From Sphingomonas sp. Root720 (GTDB lineage Bacteria; Pseudomonadota; Alphaproteobacteria; Sphingomonadales; Sphingomonadaceae): DNA of 64,000 nt. Where the stretch lies: NCBI RefSeq assembly GCF_001428605.1, contig NZ_LMID01000011.1, forward strand, positions 496,880 through 560,879, in the 5' to 3' direction. Positions 7,977 to 16,012 of the stretch are shown piece by piece. The position numbers and the translations under genes are program-made. A model generated the notes under the pieces. The model was not told where the DNA came from. It did not search any database and was given only the letters and a program-made list of their open reading frames with translations. Numbering within the stretch: position 1 is the first letter of the stretch; each line of letters opens with the position of its first letter.

Positions 7977-9071
7977 ATGTCCGGTCCCCTTCAGAACATC
8001 CGGATCATTGAGTTCGGCTCGATGGGGCCAGGCCCTTTCGCGTGCATGATGCTGGCCGACAACGGCGCGGATGTGGTTCGCGTCATGCGCGCCACGCCGG
8101 CGGTGATGGATGGCTATATCTCGTTGGAAAAAGACGCGCTCGCTCGATCCAGGAAAGTGGTTCGGCTGGACCTGAAAAAGCCTACCGATATTGCCAGAGC
8201 GAGAGAATTGGTACGGAACGCCGACGGCATCGTTGAGGGCTTTCGGCCGGGCGTAATGGAACAGTTGGGTTTAGGACCCGACGTTCTGCTGGCCGACAAT
8301 CCCAAGCTGGTTTACGGTCGGATGACCGGCTGGGGTCAGGACGGCCCCTATGCGCAATCGGCAGGGCATGACATCAATTATATTGCGTTGAGCGGCGCCC
8401 TGCATGCCATCGGGCGTCCAGGACAGCCGCCCGTTCCGCCCGCGAACCTGGTTGGCGATTTCGGTGGCGGCGGCATGATGATGGCCTTCGGCATGGTCAG
8501 CGCGATCCTGCATGCGCGCGCCACGGGCCAGGGACAGATTGTCGACTGTTCGATGGTCGATGGTTCGGCCTTGTTGATGAGTCTTCTTTACTCGGCACAC
8601 GCCATGGGCGTGTGGCGCGACGAATATGGCGTCAACATGGTCGACGGCGGGGCGCACTTCTACAATTGCTACGAGACGGCCGACGGCAAGTTCGTCGCTG
8701 TGGGCGCGATCGAGCCGCAATTCTACGGTCGTTTGCGCCATCGTCTCGGCATCGCTGAAGATCCCGCCTTCGACGATCCCCACGACCCTCGGAAGTGGGA
8801 TACCCTAAAGATACGCTTCGCCGAGATATTCAGGAGCAAGACGCGGGAGCAGTGGTGCGAAATCTTCGGATATGACGATTCCTGCTTCAGCCCCGTCCTG
8901 TCGATGCGCGAAGCGCCGCACCATCCCCACAACGTCGATCGGAGAACGTTCGTCGACGTTGGCGGAATGATGCAGCCGGCCCCCGCGCCGCGCTATTCGG
9001 CCAGCGTGAACGACGCACCGACAATGACGAGGGACGACCAGGACGACGGCGACCTGGTGTTCGGTTCCTGA
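7977..9071 (+). CDS. alpha-methylacyl-CoA racemase / class III CoA-transferase family (AMACR-like)
   Basis: This 364-residue family III CoA-transferase-fold protein starts at ATG 7977. The residues match racemases of the AMACR type: His131 in AGHDINYIALSG, Asp161 in LVGDFGGG and Glu233 in NCYETADGKF, where AMACR/MCR keep their catalytic His, Asp and Glu. The GFRPGVMEQLGLG block is the common CoA-binding region. It would epimerise the 2-methyl centre of a branched acyl-CoA, as needed for beta-oxidation of isoprenoid or sterol-like side chains. It is the last gene of the plus-strand operon. A CoA-transferase activity cannot be excluded. Confidence 0.87.
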   Translation: MSGPLQNIRIIEFGSMGPGPFACMMLADNGADVVRVMRATPAVMDGYISLEKDALARSRKVVRLDLKKPTDIARARELVRNADGIVEGFRPGVMEQLGLGPDVLLADNPKLVYGRMTGWGQDGPYAQSAGHDINYIALSGALHAIGRPGQPPVPPANLVGDFGGGGMMMAFGMVSAILHARATGQGQIVDCSMVDGSALLMSLLYSAHAMGVWRDEYGVNMVDGGAHFYNCYETADGKFVAVGAIEPQFYGRLRHRLGIAEDPAFDDPHDPRKWDTLKIRFAEIFRSKTREQWCEIFGYDDSCFSPVLSMREAPHHPHNVDRRTFVDVGGMMQPAPAPRYSASVNDAPTMTRDDQDDGDLVFGS

Positions 9072-9084
9072 TCGCCGCACCGCC

Positions 9085-9095
9085 GGGGGGGGGGG
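9085..9095. repeat. 11-base G homopolymer
   Basis: Eleven consecutive G residues lie 14 bp after the AMACR-like stop, in the non-coding gap 9072-9436. The tract is not in or before an open reading frame. Runs of this length are also prone to sequencing length errors. Confidence 0.9.
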
Positions 9096-9239
9096 CGCCG
9101 CGTGCCGACGGGTGGGCGGCGTTAGGAGAGGCTTCTTACTCGCGCCGGATATGGCCAACCTGTTCCGCCTCTCTCGACGCCGGCGCTCGGCGTTCGTCCG
9201 GTACGGTGAAGATTAGCTATTCCTCGGGCTCGACAGGAA

Positions 9240-9410
9240 GCCCGAAGGGGCAGCTGCCTCCGACGCTGCCGACCGACGACTCGATCCCTGCTCGGCAAGA
9301 CGCTCGGTGTACTTGATCGACATATATTGCGACCCGCGGTCGGCCTGACGGATCAGGACGCGCCGATGAGGCGGGCGGCGACCGGGAAGCGCCTTCTCGT
9401 CAATAGCAGA
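9240..9410 (-). pseudogene. decayed IS3-family transposase (OrfB) fragment
   Basis: Read on the minus strand, this stretch encodes DRGSQYMSIKYTERLAEQG, the conserved core around the second Asp of the IS3-family DDE integrase domain (normally H-S-D-R-G-x-Q-Y). After the final G a one-base shift is needed to continue as IESSVGSVG, the next conserved block. Neither the first Asp region nor the Glu region is intact, and no terminal inverted repeats were found. It is a dead remnant and the only recognisable content of the 365-bp gap 9072-9436. It ends near the 3' end of the fused M81-aminotransferase gene. Confidence 0.75.
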
Positions 9411-9436
9411 AAAAGGAAGTCCAAGGTTGCTGTCGG

Positions 9437-11593
9437 CTAGGTCCAAAGTCGGCGATATCGATCTAAGAATTTGGTTATTTCGTCATACAGGCCTGCGATC
9501 TGCGTCTGTCGCAATTCTAGATTGAGCGCGATGAGCCCGCGACGTGCAATATAGTAGCCGCGATCCGCCAAGAAGAAGAACAGCAGGTCGCGAAGTCGGT
9601 TGTCGATGCGGTCGATCTCGACGAAGCTTCGGATAGACCGGTTTGTTGCATGGACGTTCATGAGCGAACCGAGCCCGATAAGCTGAAGCGGCGCGTTGGC
9701 TTCGCTGAACAGATCATTGAGGCGGCCGCGCAGATCGTCACCAGCGCGATTCAACGCCTCGACGCGTTCGGTTGTATAGATTTCGCGCAGTCCGGCCGCG
9801 CCGGCCGCCATCGAGATCACATTATTGTTGAACGTCCCGGCATGCTGCAGCGCGTTGGGCCGGCCCGGCGAGAACATGTCCATGAGCGCCGCCTTGCCGC
9901 CGAAGGCCCCGATCGCGCCGCCGCCGCCGATATACTTGCCCAGAGTGGTGATATCGGGATCGAGGCCGATAAGTTGCTGACGCCCACCCGGTGCGAGCCG
10001 CGAGGTCTGGATTTCATCCAGGATGACGACTGCCCCGGCCCGCTTCGCAGCGGCCTCGACGCCCTTCAGGAATTCGGGATCGCCGGGCAGGCACCCTCCG
10101 GCGCCCAGCATCGGCTCTAAAAGCACCGCGGCCAGATCGGCGGCGTGGGTTTCGATCAGCGCTTTCGCGCCCGCCAGATCATTATAGACGGCATAGACGA
10201 ATTCGCCGGCAATATTGACCGGCGAAGCACCCGCCAAAAAGCTGAGCACGCCGCCATGATAGGCCCCGGTGAACACCAATATTCGGCTTCGCCCGGTGGC
10301 CGCGCGGGCCAGGGTGACCGCCATCAGGTTGGCCTCGGTGCCGCTGTTGGTGAAGCGGACCAGATCGATCGAGGGGAAGCGTGCGACCACCAGTTCCGCC
10401 AGTTCGACCTCATAGGGCGTATGCGCCGAAAGGTTCGTGCCACCGTCAAGCGCCCTGTCGATGGCGGCGCGGATGACCGGGTTGGAATGGCCGTAGAGCC
10501 CGGCGGTGAATTCGCCCAGGAAGTCGACATATTCCAGGCCGTCGACGTCCCACAGGCGCGTGTCCTGCCCCCGCGCCATGACGATCGGGAACGGATCGTA
10601 GAAGAGCACCGAGCGGGTGTTCCCGCCGGGCATCGACCGGGCGCCTCGCGCCAGCATCGCGGCGCTTTCGGGCCGGCGCTCGGCAAAGCAGCGCTTTGCC
10701 TCGATCAGACAGCTATCGATATCGGGTTTGGCGTGGATCGATGGGGCGACGTCGCGGCTGCTCCAGGCTTCCGCGATCAGCGCGTCGGCGATTGCCTGAT
10801 AACGTTCGTCCTCGCCGTCGCCGTTCACGACCGCCGAAGGTCCGGCTTCGGCGATATCACCATGATAGGAGCCAGCGTTGAGCGCGATATCGGCTATGCC
10901 AGGCTCGCTTTCCTCGAGCGCGCGAGCCCGCGCCTGAAGCCGGCTCATGGGCCCGTCGGGATCGAGGGTGCGGCCCATGTCCATTCCGGCAAGCATTGGC
11001 CGTCGTCCAATGTAGAGATGCGGCCTGAGATGGCCGCGCATCGCCCGGTCGAGAAGTGTCGATGCGCGATAGCTGGTCTCGAAATGATCGGTATGCGGCG
11101 TGGTCCGGAAACCGGTCAATATATCGGCATGGCGAACCATCGCATCGCTGACATTGGCGTGAAGATCGAGACTCAGCGCGATGGGTATTTTCGTTCCTGC
11201 GAGCGCGCGCACGCGGCGTAATATCTCGCCCTCGCAATCGGGATGATCCCGGGAATACATCGCGCCGTGAAGGGCGAGGAGAATGCCATCGACCGGCTGG
11301 GCCTTTTCCAATTCCCTGAGCAACCGGCACGCCAGGATCTCGAACGTATCGACGGTCAGCAGGCCGCTAGGCATGGCTTCGGCGAAGAAGGGGAAGCGCA
11401 GCTTCCAGCCGAGATCCCGCCCTGCCTCGGCTATCCCGCCGGCAGTCGATCGCATGCCGATGAACTGGTCTGCGTCGAAGCGTTCCGGGTCGGCATCGCG
11501 AAAATGGCCGAGCCCGGTCGGCAACCTGCTGAAGCTGTGGTTCTCAGGGCTGATTCCACAGGCGAAGACCTTGAACGGACGGGATGCAGGCAT
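9437..11593 (-). CDS. fusion of MlrC-type (M81) metallopeptidase domain and beta-amino acid aminotransferase
   Basis: This is one 718-residue open frame with two unrelated enzymes. Residues 1-280 are the N-terminal domain of M81 (MlrC/microcystinase C) peptidases. Putative zinc and catalytic residues are Glu17 (SPENHSF), His109 (LLALHGAM), Asp143 and His145 (LDLHAN) and His167 (TTPHTDH), with the same spacing as in MlrC. The usual MlrC C-terminal domain (about 180 residues) is missing. Residues 285-718 form a fold-type I class III aminotransferase close to beta-phenylalanine aminotransferases and glutamate-1-semialdehyde aminomutase: MPGGNTRSVLFYDPFP with Arg327, Asp526 in ILDEIQTSRLAP and PLP lysine Lys553 in TTLGKYIGGG. 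The switch occurs within residues 278-290 without a linker. A regulon operator lies 54 bp upstream. No signal peptide is seen, so it is cytoplasmic. Whether both halves are active is unknown. Confidence 0.88.
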   Translation of the reverse strand: MPASRPFKVFACGISPENHSFSRLPTGLGHFRDADPERFDADQFIGMRSTAGGIAEAGRDLGWKLRFPFFAEAMPSGLLTVDTFEILACRLLRELEKAQPVDGILLALHGAMYSRDHPDCEGEILRRVRALAGTKIPIALSLDLHANVSDAMVRHADILTGFRTTPHTDHFETSYRASTLLDRAMRGHLRPHLYIGRRPMLAGMDMGRTLDPDGPMSRLQARARALEESEPGIADIALNAGSYHGDIAEAGPSAVVNGDGEDERYQAIADALIAEAWSSRDVAPSIHAKPDIDSCLIEAKRCFAERRPESAAMLARGARSMPGGNTRSVLFYDPFPIVMARGQDTRLWDVDGLEYVDFLGEFTAGLYGHSNPVIRAAIDRALDGGTNLSAHTPYEVELAELVVARFPSIDLVRFTNSGTEANLMAVTLARAATGRSRILVFTGAYHGGVLSFLAGASPVNIAGEFVYAVYNDLAGAKALIETHAADLAAVLLEPMLGAGGCLPGDPEFLKGVEAAAKRAGAVVILDEIQTSRLAPGGRQQLIGLDPDITTLGKYIGGGGAIGAFGGKAALMDMFSPGRPNALQHAGTFNNNVISMAAGAAGLREIYTTERVEALNRAGDDLRGRLNDLFSEANAPLQLIGLGSLMNVHATNRSIRSFVEIDRIDNRLRDLLFFFLADRGYYIARRGLIALNLELRQTQIAGLYDEITKFLDRYRRLWT

Positions 11594-11646
11594 GGGCTCT
11601 CCTTCCCCTCGAGCGTCTAGCTGTCATCAGAATAGCTCGCAATAAA

Positions 11647-11663
11647 ATTGTACATCGGACAAT
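11647..11663. promoter_or_regulatory. regulon operator A (ATTGTAC-N5-ACAAT dyad)
   Basis: ATTGTACATCGGACAAT is a 17-bp dyad, extended to AATTGT...ACAATT, 54 bp upstream of the fusion gene start. Four more copies of the same motif precede other genes of this region (17457, 19622, 25810, 25956). A TetR-family regulator encoded at 17515-18237 is the likely binder; this is inferred from the shared location. Confidence 0.72.
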
Positions 11664-11719
11664 TGGATCGCCCTCCGAGCTTTGCCGCTGAAGACGGCGG
11701 GACACGCCGATACGTCCTG

Positions 11720-12120
11720 ATGAACAGGGCAGTCTTCGATTCGGGAAGGAAGGCGGGGGCCGCGGCGCGGCGGTGTCGATCACGCTGCTTTTGACCGCCT
11801 GCTACTTCCTGTCTGTCGTCGACCAGCAGATCATCGCCTGACTCGCCGAGCCATCAAACCGACCTCGGGCTTAGCGATCTGCAAATCGGAATGGTGCAGG
11901 GTTCCGCCTTCTCGCTGTTCTACGCGGCGGCCGGGTTGCCGCTCGGATCGGCGGCCGGCCGTTTCTCCCGCACCCGTCTCGTGGGATCGCGATCGTCCTT
12001 TGGAGCGTGATGACGGCGCTGCGGGGGAACCGTGCAGAATTTCACGTAACCGCTGCTCGCGCGCAAGGGCGTCGGCAAGGCCGCATATCGTGCCCGGATA
12101 AGCCTGTCGCCAGCCCTACC
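11720..12120 (+). pseudogene. MFS transporter pseudogene (N-terminal remnant)
   Basis: Stretches in different plus-strand frames add up to the start of a major facilitator transporter. SITLLLTACYFLSVVDQQIIA (11776-11838) is first-helix-like and ends in a stop. DLGLSDLQIGMVQGSAFSLF continues through GRFSRTRLVG in another frame. GIAIVLWSVMTALRG follows after a one-base shift, and then QNFT-stop-PLLAR-GVG. At least three frame or stop lesions are visible and nothing of the rest of the transporter remains. It occupies most of the 572-bp gap 11594-12165 between the fusion gene and the serine hydrolase. It may be the lost importer of the surrounding peptide-degradation cluster. Confidence 0.8.
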
Positions 12121-12165
12121 AGACGTTTGTTCCGCGATCGGGGCGCTGCGACGCCGGGGCCGCCT

Positions 12166-13713
12166 TCAGCGCCTGCTCGTCGGCCCGAGCAGGGCTGGGA
12201 CGATATGCTCGCTGATCAGCCCCAGAGGCGTGCCGGGCTCATGTGATCGCGTCGCCGTCCGCCAGGATGCCGAGGTGATGACGATCACCGTTTGCACCGA
12301 CGGCAGCACCATGATGAACTGTCCGCCCTGACCGATCGCGCTATAACCGTCGATCTTCTCGATATGACGGTGCTGCGCATTGGTCAGATGCCAATAGAAG
12401 CCATAGGGATAATCGCCATCGGCGGTCTGCTGCGTGGTGGACTGCGCGATCCACCTTTCGGAGAGGATATGCTTGCCCCGCCACAGGCCCTTGTCGAGCA
12501 TGAGCTGGCCGAGCTTCGCAGCGTCGATCGGGCGCATATAGACGCCCCCGGCGGCGAGCGGGCGTCCATGATCGCGGGTCGGCATCCAGCTGTAATTGGT
12601 GATGCCGAGCGGCTTGAATAACGTGCGATCGGCAAAATCGGCAAAAGGCTGCTTCACCGCATTCTCGATCAGCCGGCCCTGCAACGCGGGCAGCCCATTG
12701 TCGTAATTGTAGCGGGTGCCGGGTTTGGCGACGAGCGGCTTGTTCAGCATATAATCCGCGATATCGGTTGCCGCTTCGAGCATCTTCGACGGCTCGCCCG
12801 ACGATGCGCTGTCGTCCCATTTGGTCCCCGAATCCATCGAGAGGATATGGCGCACCAAGATCGGATATTTTTCCTTCGCCCACAGGCTGTCGGAATAGTC
12901 GGGGAAATAGGTGGCGGCGGGCTCGTCGAGGTCGATCAATCCGCGGTCCCACGCCGCGCCGGTGATCATCGCCGTCAGGCTCTTGGTGCAGGACGAGATC
13001 ATGTGCGGATTGTCGGCGGACTGGCCCCAGAAATATTCCTCGAGAATGAGTTTGCCGTTGCGCAGGACGAGTAGGCCTTCGATCTGCGGCTTGTCGATAT
13101 CGCCGCTTTGCCCGAGCACCGCACGGACCAGCGCGGCGAGACGATCCTCGTCGACACCCTGGCTGTGCGCGGACGCGACGGGAAAGCCATCGGCGCGGCC
13201 TGTCGGGGTACGATAGGCATAGTCCCCGGTCCGGTCGCCGTTCGCGTCGAGGCGCGGCGCACGGAACGCCGCCGAGCGGCGGGGGTCGCGGCTGAGCATC
13301 GCTGCATTATGCTCCAGCCCCAGCGGACCGGCATTGTCGATTCTGTAGTCGAGTTCGCCGCGCTTGCCTCGGCGCAGCGTGATCGCAGGGCCGCTGGCGA
13401 ACGCACCAGGAAAGGCCGCTTTGGCGCCCTGCGCGTCGATCGACAGGCTGGCGGCCTCGTCGCTGGCGAGGCGGTCGCGGTTGATCAGGACAAGCGCTCC
13501 GTCGCGCCGTTCGATTTCGATCTCGACCGGAAAGCGCCGCGAGAAGCGACCCCTGCGATCCTGGGCCATGCCATACCAGCGGCCGACGAGATCGGCTTCG
13601 GACAGCCGGGATGCTTCCGCTCCGGCGGGCCGCTCGGCGCGCAGCGCCGGACAAGCAGCAAGACTGAGGGCAAGCATGGCACAGGCCGTCGCGCCGGAGC
13701 GGATCATCCTCAA
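12166..13713 (-). CDS. serine hydrolase of the beta-lactamase/S12 family, exported (possible lipoprotein)
   Basis: This is a 515-residue penicillin-binding-protein-type hydrolase. The start is TTG 13711-13713; AGGAG eight bases upstream lies inside the end of the M28 gene, which suggests translational coupling, although ATG 13707 is an alternative. The N-terminus is a signal sequence ending LALSLAAC, so Cys21 may be lipidated. The catalytic SxxK is Ser241-Cys-Thr-Lys244 and the Y-x-N motif is Tyr337-Asp-Asn339. A roughly 150-residue N-terminal extension of unknown fold precedes the catalytic domain. Such enzymes include D-aminopeptidases, esterases and MlrB-like peptidases. It is the last gene of an operon with an M28 peptidase and an aminotransferase, so a peptidase or amidase acting outside the cytoplasm is the best guess. 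Confidence 0.87.
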   Translation of the reverse strand: MRMIRSGATACAMLALSLAACPALRAERPAGAEASRLSEADLVGRWYGMAQDRRGRFSRRFPVEIEIERRDGALVLINRDRLASDEAASLSIDAQGAKAAFPGAFASGPAITLRRGKRGELDYRIDNAGPLGLEHNAAMLSRDPRRSAAFRAPRLDANGDRTGDYAYRTPTGRADGFPVASAHSQGVDEDRLAALVRAVLGQSGDIDKPQIEGLLVLRNGKLILEEYFWGQSADNPHMISSCTKSLTAMITGAAWDRGLIDLDEPAATYFPDYSDSLWAKEKYPILVRHILSMDSGTKWDDSASSGEPSKMLEAATDIADYMLNKPLVAKPGTRYNYDNGLPALQGRLIENAVKQPFADFADRTLFKPLGITNYSWMPTRDHGRPLAAGGVYMRPIDAAKLGQLMLDKGLWRGKHILSERWIAQSTTQQTADGDYPYGFYWHLTNAQHRHIEKIDGYSAIGQGGQFIMVLPSVQTVIVITSASWRTATRSHEPGTPLGLISEHIVPALLGPTSRR

Positions 13714-13717
13714 ATGA

Positions 13718-15970
13718 CTATCTCCTGCTCGCCGGACGGGTCTTCGCGATCGCGGTCTCCAGCGCCGCGGCGATCTGCGACAATGTCTGCGCGGCGGGTG
13801 CGATCTGGCTGGCCGCCAGCTCCCACTTCCCGTCGTTGATCGCGTCGCCGATCGCGGGGAAGGGCACGGTGTCCCACAGCCGTCCCGGCGAATAGAGCTC
13901 GTTGCGGTAGAATGGACGGCCCGGCAGGCCGCTCCGCCTGCCGAACGCGCGTTCTACCGCCTGGAGCGCCTGGTTGAGATCCGCCGTCTCCGCCGGAGAC
14001 AAGGTTATGCCGGTCTCGATCCTCTTGTCATATTCGGCGGCCAACGCCGCTATCTTCCCGAGCGGCGTGCGGAGCGGCGTCAGGTCCAGCGTAGGAACAG
14101 GCTGCAGGGCGGGTACCGCGCGTGGCTGGCTGCGGAAGGCCAGCAGCTCGAACGCCTTTGCCTTCACCTGTGCATCCTCGCGCTCGATCGCGCCGCGCCT
14201 CGTAGCATAGAGCGTCTCGATCCCATCCACCTCTCGTGCGATCGCGGTGGCCATCGGTGTGAAGGTCATGGGCAGGATGTCGGCATCGGCCAGCCGCATG
14301 ACCGCGAGACCGTTGATCTGAGCGGTGGCCGCCGCATAGCGGAATTGGGGATCGTTGAAGCGCGTGTACCAGGCATAATTGTCGTAGCCCGTATGATAAG
14401 CGCCGAGACTGTCTTCTCCCCTGAACTCCAGGATCAGCGTGGGCAGCGCGAAGTGGCTGACGAAGGTGTGATGGTCCGATCCATAGCCGGGTGGGCCGAG
14501 GATCAGCTGATGGTTCTTGTCGTCATAACCTTCGCCGCTGCCGGTGATCGCGTTGCCCGAGCTGCTCGGCGGCTGATAAATGTCGAGGTCGTTCTTGAGC
14601 TGGACCCGCTTGCTGACGGGCACGCCGCTGGCGGGATCGGCGACGCTGTCGGTGATCCGGCTGATAAACTGGGCGAGCGACGACGATCCGGCCGCAGCGA
14701 ATATGCCCGCGCCCGAGACGTCGGTGTTGATGTAGACGACCGCATGCTTTGCGATCTCCTCGGCGTGAAGCTCGGCCCATTCGGTAGAGCCGATCGTGCC
14801 CTGCTCCTCGGCGTCCCAGCTATTGTAGACGATGGTGCGCTTGGGCCGCCAACCCATCTTGTAGGCGCTGCCGAGCAGCCGGGCTTCCTCGAGCATCGCC
14901 GCATGGCCCGAATGCGGATCCTGCGCGCCATGCACCCAGCCGTCGCGATGGTTGCCGCGCAGCACCAATTCGTCGCGATAGATGCCGCCCCTGAGCCGCG
15001 CGGTGACGTTGTGGATGTCGATATAGTTCCAGTCGTAGCGGATCTTGAGATGGACATCGCCATTGCCTGGTCCGGTACGATAGGTGACGGGCAGCGCGCC
15101 GCGCCAGCTTTCCGGCACGACCTGCCCTTGCAGCGACGCGAGCAGCGGCTGCGCGTCGGCGAAGGATAGCGGCATCGCCGGAATGGCCGCGACGGTCGAA
15201 TCCGGCGAGCCCGGCTTAACCCGTTCGCTGCCTTTCAATGAGGGCTTGCCCGGCGTCGTCGGGTCGCCCGGATATTTGCCGTAGAGAATGCTGCCGCGCT
15301 GCACGCCGTCAGGCGTCCGGCCAGGACCCTCGGGATAGGGGAGTTCCCGGTAATAGCCGTCCTCCTTGGGATCGGAATAGATCAGGATCGCCGCCGCGCC
15401 ATGTTCATGTGCGAGCTGCACCTTACCGCCGCGCCACATGCCGCCAGCGCGCACGATGACGATCTTTCCCTTCACGTCGACGCCCATCACCGCGAGCTGC
15501 TCATAGTCCGCCCGCAGTCCGAAATTGACGTAGACCAGCGGTGCGGTGACGTCGCCATCGGGGCCGTAGATGAAGAAGGGCGGGACGATCTCGCTCTTCT
15601 GCGCCGAATAGGGATCGCCCGGGATCGCCGGTTCGTCGAGCTTCGCGACAAAGGGGGTAGCGCCGAGAAGCTCGACGCGGCGCTCGATCGGCCGGGGAAA
15701 CAAGATCCGGTGCGTTTCGATCCGCGCATCCCATCCCCACGACCTGAACAGCTCCAGCGTCTTCTGCGCTGCGATGATCGAGAAGGGGCCGCCCGGGGTC
15801 GTCGGCCGCGCGGTCAGCGCGCGGACATAGTCGTCGATCCGTTGCGACGAGATTTCCGAGCGGAACCATTGCTCGCGCGCCTCGGTCGATGCCGGTGCCG
15901 CGATCGCCGCACAGGGCGCCAGCGAGGCGAGGAGCGCCGCCGGCCAGTAGAGCCTTGCCATCTTCTTCAT
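13718..15970 (-). CDS. M28 family zinc peptidase, glutamate carboxypeptidase II-like, exported
   Basis: This 750-residue protein has a signal peptide (about residues 1-25, ending AAIAA). Its domain order is that of glutamate carboxypeptidase II/transferrin receptor proteins: an apical PA domain (about 120-320), the M28 catalytic domain, then a helical dimerisation domain (about 620-750). The two-zinc site is intact: His341 and Asp351 in GNHRDGW...QDPHSG, Glu388/389 in SWDAEEQG, Asp417 in INTDVSG and His526 in AYHTGYD. It would remove C-terminal amino acids from periplasmic peptides. It lies 42 bp after the class III aminotransferase and 4 bp before the serine hydrolase in the regulon operon. 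Confidence 0.92.
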   Translation of the reverse strand: MKKMARLYWPAALLASLAPCAAIAAPASTEAREQWFRSEISSQRIDDYVRALTARPTTPGGPFSIIAAQKTLELFRSWGWDARIETHRILFPRPIERRVELLGATPFVAKLDEPAIPGDPYSAQKSEIVPPFFIYGPDGDVTAPLVYVNFGLRADYEQLAVMGVDVKGKIVIVRAGGMWRGGKVQLAHEHGAAAILIYSDPKEDGYYRELPYPEGPGRTPDGVQRGSILYGKYPGDPTTPGKPSLKGSERVKPGSPDSTVAAIPAMPLSFADAQPLLASLQGQVVPESWRGALPVTYRTGPGNGDVHLKIRYDWNYIDIHNVTARLRGGIYRDELVLRGNHRDGWVHGAQDPHSGHAAMLEEARLLGSAYKMGWRPKRTIVYNSWDAEEQGTIGSTEWAELHAEEIAKHAVVYINTDVSGAGIFAAAGSSSLAQFISRITDSVADPASGVPVSKRVQLKNDLDIYQPPSSSGNAITGSGEGYDDKNHQLILGPPGYGSDHHTFVSHFALPTLILEFRGEDSLGAYHTGYDNYAWYTRFNDPQFRYAAATAQINGLAVMRLADADILPMTFTPMATAIAREVDGIETLYATRRGAIEREDAQVKAKAFELLAFRSQPRAVPALQPVPTLDLTPLRTPLGKIAALAAEYDKRIETGITLSPAETADLNQALQAVERAFGRRSGLPGRPFYRNELYSPGRLWDTVPFPAIGDAINDGKWELAASQIAPAAQTLSQIAAALETAIAKTRPASRR

Positions 15971-16012
15971 CGGGGTGTCCTTCGCATCACGAGGGGCAGC
16001 AATCTTCTTCGG

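Noticed and set aside
9085-9095. Phase-variable G tract
   Set aside because: It is not within or directly before a gene in a position that could switch expression, and run length may be a sequencing artefact.
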